From Sphaerosporella brunnea (lineage: Eukaryota; Ascomycota; Pezizomycetes; Pezizales; Pyronemataceae): a DNA stretch of 64,000 bases. Where the stretch lies: the NCBI GenBank assembly GCA_008704415.1, contig VXIS01000028.1:186001-250000 (forward strand), given 5' to 3'. Every line of letters begins with the position of its first letter. The stretch's first letter is position 1. Under the pieces are notes generated by a model that worked only from the letters and a program-made list of their open reading frames with translations, was not told the origin of the DNA and made no database searches. The position numbers were made by a program, and so were the translations under genes. Below, piece after piece: positions 33,408-44,803 of the stretch.

Positions 33408-33972
33408 CAGCTGGTGTCAACACTGTGCGCAACCATGAACCCACCTGTACGCAGAGGAATGGAATAAATCTCAACACGTATTCCAGTGAGATCTAGTTAC
33501 AGGCGGTTCCGATAGCCGTGAAATTGCGCACATAAGGGATTAGCTTATGAAATCCCGGGCTAATGCGGGGTCCGGCCGTTTTACGCAATACCTGGTGACA
33601 CCGCAAAGGAAAAGCCGCCTGTTCGGATGGTTGGATACCACCTTCGACGGCCCCCCGACCTTATCGGCTAACTTTTGCGTCGGTCCGTGACCGGTAGTCG
33701 GTGGGCGGTAGTATCAGGCCGATTGGTGGATTGCTGGTGCGCATGCGGACGCCTATGCGCGCGCCTGGAAGAGCGCGGATTCCAGTGGTGCGAGCAAATC
33801 AGACAGCGAACTCTGACATGCCCATATCGTGCACTCCCACCACCAGCGCGGTAGGATGGGCTGAAAAACTCACCGCCGTGGGGTCTGCATCCGCAGATGG
33901 TGTTAATACTGTCGCGCTTCCCTACAACACACTGAAGTCTTAAATGATGCAGGGTCCTTTGGCCAATCATCT

Positions 33973-34515
33973 TCAGTAGATAATCACTGGACACCAAATT
34001 AGTGAGATGTGGGTAATTCCGGAAGTATTCACACTGCGGGGAATACCGGTGGCTATTGGGTGGGATTGTTGATTTGTAGTAAAGTCACAGCATAGAATGC
34101 AGCACTGCAAACCTGATTTAAGTCGTCCAGGAGGCCGAGTTTCAAAATGCGGTGATGTGCCCCGTACTGTGACCTTAGTTGAGCGCATGTCCTTAGCGAC
34201 GACTATTAAAAGGTATATAACGTACCGCGTAGCGTTACTTGCGGCTTCCATCCAGACTAAAGTGCGCTCAATTTCGGAGGATGCACAAAAGGTCTGTGCC
34301 TTCGTTAGGAAGTGCAAAAACCACACAGCCCGCATGCCAAATATCGCAGCCATCAAGAGCCCTGTCGTCATGAAACACCGTGAAAGGAACAAACATAATG
34401 CTTCCGACGGCCGTTGGAGGGCGCTGCTGAACGAGGACCGTGGCGCAGACATCATGTAAATGTGTGGTTGAGCGGCAGGCAGAAACACTGCGCATTGCCA
34501 GCTAGAGGCCGTCAT
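33973..34515 (-). CDS. Uncertain hydrophobic reading frame
   Basis: From the ATG at 34515 the minus frame is open for 180 residues and includes hydrophobic stretches (FMTTGLLMAAIFGM and YVIYLLIVVAKDM). No family is recognised. A longer extension runs into the start of the plus-strand kinase gene and is unlikely. It may be chance. Confidence 0.18.
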   Translation of the reverse strand: MTASSWQCAVFLPAAQPHIYMMSAPRSSFSSALQRPSEALCLFLSRCFMTTGLLMAAIFGMRAVWFLHFLTKAQTFCASSEIERTLVWMEAASNATRYVIYLLIVVAKDMRSTKVTVRGTSPHFETRPPGRLKSGLQCCILCCDFTTNQQSHPIATGIPRSVNTSGITHISLIWCPVIIY

Positions 34516-34689
34516 GGCAAGAGAAGGAAATACCGAGTATTCGTCTCGCCCACGTGGGGGTACCTTCGACCCATCAGTAAGGGTAGCGCTTGCAGCACAG
34601 GAAATGATTAAACCCCCCCCCCCCGGCTCCCCGACACAACGTTCCAGTTCAACAAACACCAACGCAATACCCAAACCGTTATCGCAAAA

Positions 34690-36838
34690 ATGCCGGTAAC
34701 CGACGGGGCCCTGCTGGACTGGTTCGAGCAACTGTCTCGCTCCAATGTCAGCCCCGACGTCCCAACAGTTGGTGGATATGAAACGTTCTGCGGCGGCTTA
34801 CAGCAACTGGTTCTAATGCTTAACAAAGACAACACACGCGAGACTGTGCTTGCAATGGACAAGCCGAAGTCGATTTGGCGTCAAGTCGTCATGGACGCGA
34901 GAACGTCGTTCGAACAGGAGGAGAAAGTTCGGGCAGCAGAGAAGGACGAAGAGGTGCGGAGGCTGCGCAATGAAATTAACGAGCTCACGGAGCGCACGCA
35001 AAGTCAGACGGAAAAGCGGCGGAACAAAATTGATCAGCTGAGGATGGAAATCAAGGAGCTCAGGCAGAACAGGAACCGCCAGATGGATCCGCTGTTGATG
35101 GAAATCAGGATGCTCAAGCAGGAGAGGAAACGTCATACGCAGATCGTAACGTGCATGCCAAACATGGAGCGTGACTTCGCTGCTGCCCCTCAGACCCGGT
35201 CGGCAACCCGCGCAGGGCGTTGGCAAGCACTCACAGCGGAAAACACCGTGCAACGCGACGATCTCCCGCTCAAGGACTTGGCTGATCTCTCCTCCGGCGA
35301 AAAAAGCCTGATCACGACGTTAATCAACATCGAGTTCCCCACCGAAATCAGCATGTACAACCCCATGGTCCTCGTCTTCCGCAGGCTCCTGGGAGATCCG
35401 TCGAACGTTGAAAAAATCCCTGACCGCGACAGCCCTCATGCGTTAATGGAGAGCACCTACCAGGCTCTGCGCCAAGGGACCACTTCTGATACAAAACTCG
35501 CGGCTGTCTTCCAAACGCACGACAACTACTGTCTTAACAGATACGCCCCCGACCTTACAATCTGCCACAAGGAAGCGATCATTGAAGACCCCGAAAACAT
35601 TGTGTGCATCGTGGAAGTCAAGCCGGTTACTACTGTTTCATTCGACAGCCAGATGTTCGGACAGGCGAACGATTATCTCCAGGCCACTGTCCGCGCTCAG
35701 CCCCATCGCCGGTACGTTGTTGCCGTGCTCACATCGCTCAAGCTCGACGCCGTGTTGATGCACGATTCCTCCACGAAACTGACAACAGTGTACCATCCGT
35801 GCACGTTTGTCGATGTTATACGCTATCTTCGCCACGTGGTTCTTGTCGAGCCAGCCTATGGTGTGGCACCAGCGCCGTTTGCGGCTGATCTCGGATTGCC
35901 TGTTCAATACCTTGGAAAGCAACGCAGAACCGCAGTCGCGAGTTTCTTTGTTCCTGATGCCTTGCGAGCCGGCCTGACCTCACGGTCAGATGAACCACTG
36001 AGTGACTGCTGCACGGGGTTCATGAAGAAAGACAGCAAACGCTCACAAGAACGGATTTTCTGCCACTCCAACCGGGTCTCCTGCACGCCCCAGCTGATGG
36101 CGGTGAAGCGTGTGGTGGACAAAATTGACCCACGGAAGCTTGCTTCACGAGGGCGCACTTACAACCGGAGCAGTGTCAGCACCACCAAGGTGTCAGATGA
36201 GATCAAAATACTGCTGCTCATCCAGAAGCTCGGCGTCCCAAGTTGTCTCCCCATGCTTCTCTACCATACCGCTGACTTTAAGGAACTCGGGACCGCACCC
36301 GTTGGGAAACCGGTGACTCACAAGCGATGTTCGGCGTGTCCTCCTTGACGTCCTGGATGGGCTTGTTTGGCTCCACGGCAACGGAATAATCCACCGGGAT
36401 GTACGTTGGGATAACATAATATACATCGGGGAGCCGAAAGACCCTTTTTCCCAGATCAGGGGTGTATTGATCAACCTTGGTGAAGCCACGCAGGTGAACA
36501 TGAACACCGATCAGGTCTTCCGCGGAGGTTATATCTGCTGTCCCCTTCGTCTCATGGAATGCATGGAAGAGGCCCCTGATAAATATTACCCGGTGCCGTC
36601 AGATGACTACACCGCGTGGATGCTGCTGGTGAACACCTGGATGTACCCGACGCAGTGGAAGAGTGTTATCAGCGCAGGCAGTCGGGTCTTGCACGAAGGT
36701 TCGACCGCTCAAAGCACGTTGATGACATTCTGGATTGAGTCGGTCAAGCTGTACCCATGGGACAGCTTCTATGACGCCGCAATTTGCTCGGATGTCAATA
36801 GGTTGAGGGAATTCGCGGGACTTATTCATTCGGCGTAA
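34690..36838 (+). pseudogene. Coiled-coil / PD-(D/E)XK / FunK1-like kinase fusion, frameshifted
   Basis: The start is the ATG at 34690 (MPVTDGALLDWFEQL). Residues ~75-150 form a charged coiled coil. A clear PD-(D/E)XK nuclease signature follows: RYAPDLTI (P287, D288), CIVEVKP (E309, K311) and GQANDYL (Q325). A kinase-like region starts near 410. The frame stops at 36346, but kinase homology continues in the next frame from about 36326: GIIHRDVRWDN (HRD Asp codon at 36398), then LINLGEA where DFG is expected. The reading ends at 36838. One extra base near 36325 explains the shift; a spliced intron does not fit because the overlap is too short. Loss of the DFG Asp predicts a pseudokinase even if the shift is a sequencing error. 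The REase motif looks intact. Confidence 0.82.
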
Positions 36839-37844
36839 AGGCGAGGTGGGGATTCCGGCAGGGGTACATGCGGGTCTGGGCGGTTGTTATGTTGGCATTC
36901 ATGACGATATTCGGCTGGTGTTTGGTATTATGTGCAACGTGTGAGTTTTCTTCCATACCATCATCACTTGTTCCTTCGTTGAACAGCATAACATGACATG
37001 CGCAAATCCAACTCCCACATCACCGTGTCCTACACCTTCAAAACTACACGACCAGGAGTCTAACCCCGACCGCTAAATGTTTGTCTTTCATGTTGTCCTC
37101 ATTGACTATCCCTCGGGAAAAAGACTAGAAGAGGCGCCGACAAATGAGTGCATGAGTTTCGCGCTGAGGTGTGTTCGTGGAATAGACAAACAGCTGCGGG
37201 ATACGCCGCAAATGTGGACGCCGGAAGAGACGCCCGGAGCGCCTGCGCCAGATACGGTGGCGCCCTGTGGAGCAGGCGAGCTGAATTGAGCTACGCTGTC
37301 TGGCCTGACGACACCGCGGACCGAAGGAATAGTGCACAGTTTGTAGCTCGTCAATAGCCGGGTTGTAAATGGCGGCACACTCCAGTTGCTCCACGATTGA
37401 CATGACAGGACAGCCAGCTATCGCGTCGAACGCCATTGACCGGCCTTCGATTTTCAGAATCTATTTTTCCTCGCCGTCGTCCAAGTTTTATTTTCGCCTT
37501 ACCGTTGGCGCAATCGCATGCGCGTCCGCGTCTGACATGGTTTTCTGCGTCTGACAAGTGTTGTAATCCATAGCTCGCTGGTTCTGCGGGATTACACGAC
37601 AACCGCTAATACTTTGTCAACAGCTGCGCTGACTCGCGTGGATCATTCAATCACCACCATTCCTCGATCACCATCTGCTCTGACTCTCTCTTGACCGACG
37701 CCGAGATGACTGGACAACGCGTTGATAGTCTCAGCTGGGCAGCATGCGTTGGCCGATGATTACACGCAGCAGACCCTCAATCCCTCGATGGCCGGACGGA
37801 GCGCGTCCTGGTCAGGCAGCTAAAGAAGCAGTGGCATGCGGATC
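36839..37844. other. No recognisable gene
   Basis: 3' flank of the kinase-like gene followed by short frames, including a 70-residue plus frame at 37077 without known motif. Confidence 0.4.
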
Positions 37845-37955
37845 TGTAGGGTTCGGATCCAGGGTTGAGGGCACGAAACTGCGGCGACAAGAGGATATAA
37901 GGTGCGAGGGGGGTAGAGAGCTTCCTTTCTTGCTTTCTTCTTCAGACAACACGTT
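37845..37955 (-). mobile_element. Truncated copy of the short LTR, reverse orientation
   Basis: Read on the minus strand it contains GAACGTGTTGTCTGAAGAAG, CACCTTATATCC and ends CCGAACCCTACA. The first ~30 bp of the LTR are missing. Confidence 0.55.
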
Positions 37956-40900
37956 CCTTCTGTGATGCCGCCAGAATGGAGACCTGAAAATCTGAACATG
38001 CCTACACATTGCAAACGAGCAGAGCGAACATTTCTGAGCAGGATTCCAACGTCAAGCCAATACTCCGGCTAGGCACCAGGCTATGTCGTGAGGCGATCAC
38101 CGCGGACAAAACTCTCCGTGTCTACACATTCAAGCTCGAGCGGAAGGTTGTTCACGTTGGGGAAGGAGTGTTCGATCCACACGATATCAGTTATACCGAT
38201 CCCTTATGCTGGCGGTTTCAATGGAATCGCTGCAGGGATACCCGACCGGAATACAATGATCTGGCACTGACCATGTTTCTGGCCGCTGAGCAAACGTCGA
38301 ATGCTGTCAACTGGGTCTACACGCTGCTCCTCTGCTGCACTATCGACCATGACGGCGACAGTCATTAGTACAGCGCCACTAAATGGAAGTCATATGTACG
38401 TTGCAGTCAGGCCGTATGTGGGTGGAACCCGGCGCAGTTGCGTTCACCTATGCCACACGTCAGCCCATGACCGGTCCATGTTCCGCTGCATTTGCAGTCC
38501 CTCGGGCGACACGTACTCTACACCCATCACCCATCGTATAGCGTTTTCCCGGTTTCCAGAAGAAGAACTCTGCCATTGGAAACGCAGATCGGCGGCAGGT
38601 CCTGCATGGCGCAGTGTCGTTTTCTTCCATATCCAGAGTTGCTTTATGCAGTGCAACACGGTAGAGGAGGCAAGGGGTGTGCGCTGAGAGGAACAACATG
38701 ATTGCGAAGTTGCAAAGCAAAGGGAGGAGGTAGTGGGTTGTGGTCGAGGAGGCAAGGCCGTCTCACATTACTGGCAGCACCGATAAATACAATTCCAACC
38801 CATTCCACAACTATCGACAAATCTAACTACGCATACAGCAGCCTATATCGTCACTCAAGCTCCTCCACGGCTCCGCTCCACAATGCTCCACGCGATCACA
38901 GCTGTTTTCCGTGTACAGCCACCGCGTTGAGCCACTGCTGCTGCTCACTTTGCTCTATATATATAGCGATAGGCCGGTGAGACTTTGTGCGGCTTTACAT
39001 GGTGATCATGCAGGGTTGACCTGACACTGCCGCGCTTGGGGGACCGTTGTTACTTGGCTCGTTGTTTCTATGCCCTCCAGTGCAATGAATATGGTCCTCA
39101 TGAGAGGCGATCACCCAGTAATGCCGTGTACTAGTATTGCCTCGCCCATCCACAGCCTATAACCCGCATAAACCTTATTCTTCGCGGCAAGATCCGTCCA
39201 GTCCCGCCCAGGGCACTCGCCCTGCTCCACCTGTGGCACATCGACGGCCCAGACGTGAGGTCTCACTGTGCAGCGGGAAATTTCCGGGGTTGTGGGATAC
39301 ATCAGGGTACTAACTAGAGGGAACGGCAAGGAATATCCAGACACCCAAAAGCCAAGGCGAACTGTCAACTGGCACCATTGCTGGCACTAGGCCAAGCGTC
39401 TTGAACACAAAGAGACAGAGTGTCGTCTCTCTCAAACCCATAGCCACCATTCTTTCCTCCTGAAGCGGAATATGATCCACACATATCATTGACTGGTTGA
39501 TCGAATCTGACGAAGTTGTCTATTTTGCTCGCAGCGTTTTCAACACCAACAGACGGAAAACGGTCTTGTTCGCTTTCTGACCGTTAAATCTCGTTCGGCG
39601 GCTTTCAAAAAGGCTAATGGTGCTTTCCCAAATGACCCTTAACTCTGAGGCCAGTGCACGCGAACAGTGCCTTACCATACGAAATCAGGACAGAAGTACA
39701 TACGGTGTAAAATACGGTAACAGAGAGAGACTCCTTGGCCCTAGTAAGAAGGAGAAATGCAGGCGCCCATTGACATGGCTTCTATATTGCATTAATCAGA
39801 ATAACAACCGGGAGACTCGATCCGGAACCATGATGGCAAGCGCGGTAGGTGTGTCGACGAATTTTCGCAGCGCTCATTCGCGGTCCTAAAAAATACCGTC
39901 GAGATATCCTGGAGAATCACATTCCCAGTGCCGGACCTTTTGCCCCTCTTCCGATAGATGATTGTTGCTAGTAGACTGAGTGTATGTCATTTCTCGGGCT
40001 TTATAACCTGAAATCCACTCGCGTTCCTGTGTGTTCAGACTACACAAATTGATTGGGTTGTTCTGTGAGGCACCCGGAACCTTTCCAGAAAGCCGGTCAC
40101 GCTTAAACAACGCCGCCCAAGAATCCATATTTTGCGTCTCGCCAGGTTCAACTTGAACTTTTCTTAGCGGGCAATCGAATTTCCTGGATGCAAATGCTGA
40201 TGCACATTGTACAAAAACGGGTTCGCCTGCAGAACGTGATTGCAGTGATTGACGTTTCGCCGACGGAATTTTCATTCGGTTTTCTTTATCTTTGCTGCTT
40301 GAGTAGCACCGCTGCGTCTCTGTAACTCCCCAGGTGCACCCAACTGCACGGGTCTATAGAATTGAAATACAAGTATTAGTTTACGCTCAGGCAGCTAAAC
40401 GTCAAGGCAAAAAAAAAAAAAAACAGCCAGTCCTAAACTGCACGCACCATGCGTTGTCGTGAACGTAAGTTTAACAACTTATTGTCAACGATGGTTGACA
40501 TAGACGCGATGGTCTAGATAGCCACCCAAGCCTGAACTTATACGCAGCCGGCGGGGCTCATTTAGGCCGCCACCATGAGTGTTCTAATCATCCAAATCGC
40601 ATTTCGCATTCAATATCACACGCAAACGCAGTGAAAAAGATTCTCAAAGAGCCCTTTAGAATTTGACCGAAAGAGAAGCATTATACGAAGGTCCAACCGC
40701 TGCAACCCTCCTCCTGGTCCTCAACATCCGCCTGTGATGTTATTTTGTCAGAAACGCTTGCCGGCGGGTGTTGAAACTTACGTAAAAACTCTTTTTGGTT
40801 TGTGTGACCCCTCGTGGAGCGTATGAGAGACGTCCGGGGGTGGTCCTTGTTTTCACCTAGAGGTGTGTTGTTGGCGGAGTTGCTGGATAATTCAGTGTCG

Positions 40901-41089
40901 GCCTCATCACCACTCCCACGCTCAATGTTGTCCATATTTTCTTCATCCTCCCCTGATGCATGAACCCGAGAGTGTTGGCTACCCCTTTTATCGTTCTGTC
41001 ATGTCGCCTTGCGCTGGTTATGAGTTTGATTGTGTTGTGAGGAGGTCTGGTGGGTCTAATGGCCGTGCGCTTCTTTTTTGCCTCAGCTG
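37956..41089. other. No clear gene; A16 run near 40411
   Basis: Frames of 119-129 residues occur (38009-38368 plus, 38301-38687 plus, 39886-40275 minus) with no recognised motif. A run of about 16 A at 40410-40426 could be the tail of a retrotransposed sequence, but no body is recognisable. 38956-38966 has a TATATATATA tract. Confidence 0.4.
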
Positions 41090-41480
41090 CAGTATCCTTG
41101 GCAATCCTGACCCGTCGACGGCGGTGGACGTACGTAAAGCTAGCTCAGGGTGACAATCAAGCAAGCGGACAATCCACCTTTTACCGATTAGGCCCTTTGG
41201 GATTTTGTTCTTGCCTATCTTGACCGCAGGTAGGGTGAGCGTTTAGACAGCATAGCTTTCACCATTCGCACGACGTGAGTCGCTCTTGCAGGGATAGCCA
41301 TGTCGTCTGGTTTCTCACTCAAGCGAACAATCTCTCCTTCTTCATCAGGTGTAAGCGTTTGGTGTTTGGCGTGGGATTCTGCGTGGGTCTTGACACCTTT
41401 CATACGGGTTTGAACGGTACTCGGTAAGACCCCATAATTCTCCGCAGCACACCGGATTGACAGATATCGCCGCGAGTACG
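41090..41480 (-). pseudogene. pogo/Fot1-type transposase N-terminal fragment
   Basis: On the minus strand, in one frame, SIRCAAENYGVLPSTVQTRM (first helix-turn-helix, psq type) leads into HQTLTPDEEGEIVRLSEKPD and RATHVVRMVKAML (CENP-B type second helix-turn-helix), then GKRWIVRLLDCHPEL. This order is diagnostic of the DNA-binding half of pogo/Fot1 DDE transposases. The DDE catalytic domain, expected downstream toward 40 kb, is not recognisable. No TIRs were found. Confidence 0.75.
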
Positions 41481-42240
41481 GCGGTTTTTACACTATTTAT
41501 ACGCACAGCACCGCTCTTGGGGGCCATCCAGACGAGACCTCGATGCACTCGCGCTATGTTCTCTCCATCACCAATACCCAAAGAGACCCAGATTATCAGG
41601 GTGGAGGCTTCTAGAAGGGGCCTTGATAGGGCGGATACTACAGCGTTCTCACAAAATGTTACTTTCTATGCTCTGTTGCTCCGGTTAATGTCTCATGGTA
41701 GCCGGGCGTCGGGAACTCTGGTGGGGGTGGGCTAGATGGTGGGCGCCGGGTGCAGACTCGAGTGGCTATCTAGACCATCGCTTCTATGTCAACCATCATT
41801 GACGTTAGTTCATAACCGGTACAAAACGTCTGCCAATCCGCGGTCGCCGTGGGCGATTGTTGGAATTAAACGAACGGCCTGCTATGTGTCGATTTAACAG
41901 GCTGCCGTCGAGGACTACCTAAAGATCCACCGAAAAACAGTTTCCATGGTTCCTACGAAGTGATGGCGATCCGGTGGTCCACGGAGCGCTTTTCCACGGT
42001 TTGCGGACTCCCTGTAACCTCGATCCCCCTTGGAATGCCACGTATTTGAGCGGCACGGCACGTGCCAGTTCAGGTCATCCAGTTTCTGTAGTTTCGGATA
42101 TAGTGTGGTTGTGTTTTTAAATATGTGGTGTTGTGGAACATTGAGCCGAGAGCCCGTTTGACCAAGGGTGGAGTGACAACTGATCAGCAAACCAGGAGTG
42201 AACAGTCCCACTTGATGGGATACATCCGTAAATTGCTGTC

Positions 42241-43285
42241 TAGTGATGGACAGGATCGGATCCAGCTCCAGCTAGAAACTCGAGCTGACGAGACGAGCCG
42301 AGCCGGTCCTTCCTCACCACCGAGCCGAGCTGGCCTGAGCTCAGGGTACAGGATCGGTCCGAGCCAGCTCGAGTTTTCATCATGATGGGGAGGGTTGATG
42401 GAAAAGAAAATTATAGCGAGTGTTGTACAATGAAAACAAATAATCTAGAAACTTCCAGTCACTTGGTGCTGTCGCACAACCACTTTTCCGACCAAAACTG
42501 CGTGTTTCTAACGAGCGGTGGCTGTGCGAAACAATCTGGGAAGCAGAATACCTATATTTTGCTCCCCCAACGGCTCCGACTGAGGACAGCTCATCAGTTT
42601 CTTCCCACGCTCTGGAGAACCTTCCAAATGAAGGCTTGGACTTTCTTTCCTCTCCGCCAGTAGGCAGTGGTGCAGAGACGCAGCCAGAGTTTACACGGTA
42701 CGTCTTTGCGCCGGTAACAACGGGCGATGTCAACCCTGTGGATTGGTGGAAAGTGAATGGCCATCTCTTCCCAAGACTCGCCAGAATCGCTCGCGACTAT
42801 ATCTCTATACCAGCCATAATTGTATCGCGGGATCGTCTTTTGTCCCAAGCTGGAGATCCTATTACCAAGATGGGAAGCAGTGCTGGCTTGTTGCGCAAAA
42901 CGTGGTTAGGTCAGGATGATGTGGAGCTATTGGAACGTGAAAGATTAAGCAAGGATGATGCGCGCGAGATTGGGAGTGGAGATGAGGTTCCGGTCACACA
43001 TACCCATCTGGAATCACTCCTAGACAGTAAGAACCATGAGGGCGCCGAGGAAATGTGCCCAGTCATCATACCGTTTGTTTTCGTAGATAATAGACAGCGA
43101 GGTGAATATTATTACGTAGATTTAACAGATTCCGATCGCTTAAAGTGTGGTAAACCTGGAACAGCTCGAGCTGCAGCTCGAGCTCAGTCAAAGCTGGCAC
43201 TCAATCCCAGCCTCCGCCTCTACAAGCCGAGCCAGCTCGAGCTGACCTTGGAGGATTGATTGGAGCCAGCTCGTGTCCATCACTA
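42241..43285 (+). mobile_element. hAT element, second copy of the A family
   Basis: The left end TAGTGATGGACAGGATCG and right end AGCTCGTGTCCATCACTA enclose 1045 bp that match element A end to end without its nested insertions. The left flank TTGCTGTC (42233-42240) and ATGCTGTC (43289-43296) agree at seven of eight bases but are offset by three bases from the right terminus, so the target duplication is approximate. AGCTCGAGCTGCAGCTCGAG-type palindromes lie near the right end. Confidence 0.8.
42636..43259 (+). pseudogene. hAT transposase C-terminal region (A family, second copy)
   Basis: A 207-residue frame includes DWWKVNGHLFPRLARIARDY and ISIPA, the hAT dimerisation signature, then LLRKTWLGQDDVELLERERL and an acidic GSGDEVPV tail. 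The usual ERxFS motif has decayed to SRDRLLSQAGD. There is no catalytic DDE part, so it cannot act alone. Compared with the copy at 24880 it keeps more of the dimerisation domain. Confidence 0.78.
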
Positions 43286-43756
43286 TTAATGCTGTCCATA
43301 TCAGCGGTTTGACTTCCCATTGTGGGACTCAACTCTGCGATGTGCGATATATGAGGCTCGCCGGTATACTATGAGCCGAGAGCAAGCGAAGCTCAGCAGG
43401 GCGAATATTGTAGATACAGACGGGGGCAATAACACGAGCCACAACGAATAGACTCGTTGCGGCTTCGGCGCATCCCCACGTGTTGGTGGAGTTGCTGCCC
43501 TCGATCCCGGCGCAGCTGGAGTGTAGCGCAGGATTCGGGCCGACCGGATAGGACGACAATTCAGCGGTGTAGAAAGAAGGCGTGAACAATAATTGAACAT
43601 TGCCGCGCTGTGTGTGAATGGTTCACGGGCTGTGGCTGCCGTGGAATGTAATTTCGCGCGGTGCGGAGGTTGGTCGGCCGACCACTGGGGCCAAATCATT
43701 TTCCAAAAAATGTGAGTGCAGCCCGGATGCTGGCGGTGTCGCTGGGGGGACGCCCC

Positions 43757-43952
43757 TATAAAAACCAATCATGAGCGACGGAGGTAGGCTGTTCAAATTC
43801 GCAAGTTCATCAGCGTACCTGACGTCAAAAAGGCTACAAAAGCTTGGGGATAAAGACAGCGTAGAGCCTCCGCTTTTGTTTGTGGTCACCATATTGCATT
43901 CGACCGCTTGCGATCATGGCATATAGATAGATACATGCAGGCTACCCTTCGG
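43757..43952 (+). repeat. Dispersed ~190-bp repeat, copy 1
   Basis: Runs from TATAAAAACCAATCATGAGC to ATACATGCAGGCTACCCTTC. A second copy at 56306-56490 is in the same orientation, with about 85-90 percent identity by eye and two small indels. Confidence 0.8.
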
Positions 43953-44803
43953 CCCTTTAGGCCTACAGTGGGGCGTCCCTGACGGAAAAATTGTGATGTA
44001 AGGAAAATGGAAGCACATATAACTGGGAAAATCGTATTCAACCCCGCACGTCAGCAGCCTGCTGCTCCTTCTGTTTCTCTTTGCCCTTCCCCTTCCCCTT
44101 CTTCTTCTTCTTGCCCCCCGGAGTTTGTGCGTCGTGCGTGGTTTGGTGTGGCCCGCTCAACCACCTATGTGGAAGCTCAAGCAGAGAGCTCCGTCACCGG
44201 CCACTTGAGCCCAGGACGGGGTGCTCTTCCGTGCTGATTATGTCGCTGCACGGCCTGAAGACCGCCTGCGCTGCTATCTCTCGACCTGCTTCTATCCCTG
44301 GCCTCAGCCTCATCGCGGGGGGGGCGAACGGGGCCAGTTTTCCTCACAGGCTGGGGCGGTGTGCAGGTCGGCCTCGACGGTCTGCCATAGTCCGGTCAAG
44401 CGGGCACTCGACAGAGCTCTGAAGCGATGCAGTTCGTGATTGAGCGCGCGGCGGAAGAAAGATTATATATCTCTGACACGTCACAGGCAAGGGGATGATT
44501 TGATTCTACAATCATAAGACACATGGAGATGGATTCAATTCGCCTCACAACTACTGCCTCTTCACAGCTGCTTCGGCCCCTCCAAAACCCACAACAGCAA
44601 AGACGTAACGACCAGATTCCCAACCCGCCCGTGCCTAACAGACATAGCGGGCGTTTCCATGCTCGAGACGAAGATGCGCCTTGCACTGCTCATCCAGCAT
44701 TGGCATTGTATAGACGGTGATTGGAAACGCATCTTCCGCCGGCGACGGCGGGCGTGATGAGGCTGCTGAGTCCGTATCCGATGAATCGGTAGCCTGGTTC
44801 TCG
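43953..44803. other. Intergenic; short dispersed repeat at 44341-44399
   Basis: 44341-44399 (CACAGGCTGGGGCGGTGTGC, then GGTCGGCCTCGACGGTCTGC) matches 19455-19514. A CCTTCTTCTTCTTCTTG microsatellite lies near 44095. No gene is supported. Confidence 0.5.

Noticed and set aside
36300..36330. Intron explaining the frame change in the second kinase-like gene
   Set aside because: The kinase homology continues within a few codons across the change; no GT...AG pair of plausible length fits, whereas a single extra base does.
40410..40426. Poly(A) tail of a retrotransposed gene
   Set aside because: No recognisable body or target duplication adjoins the A run.
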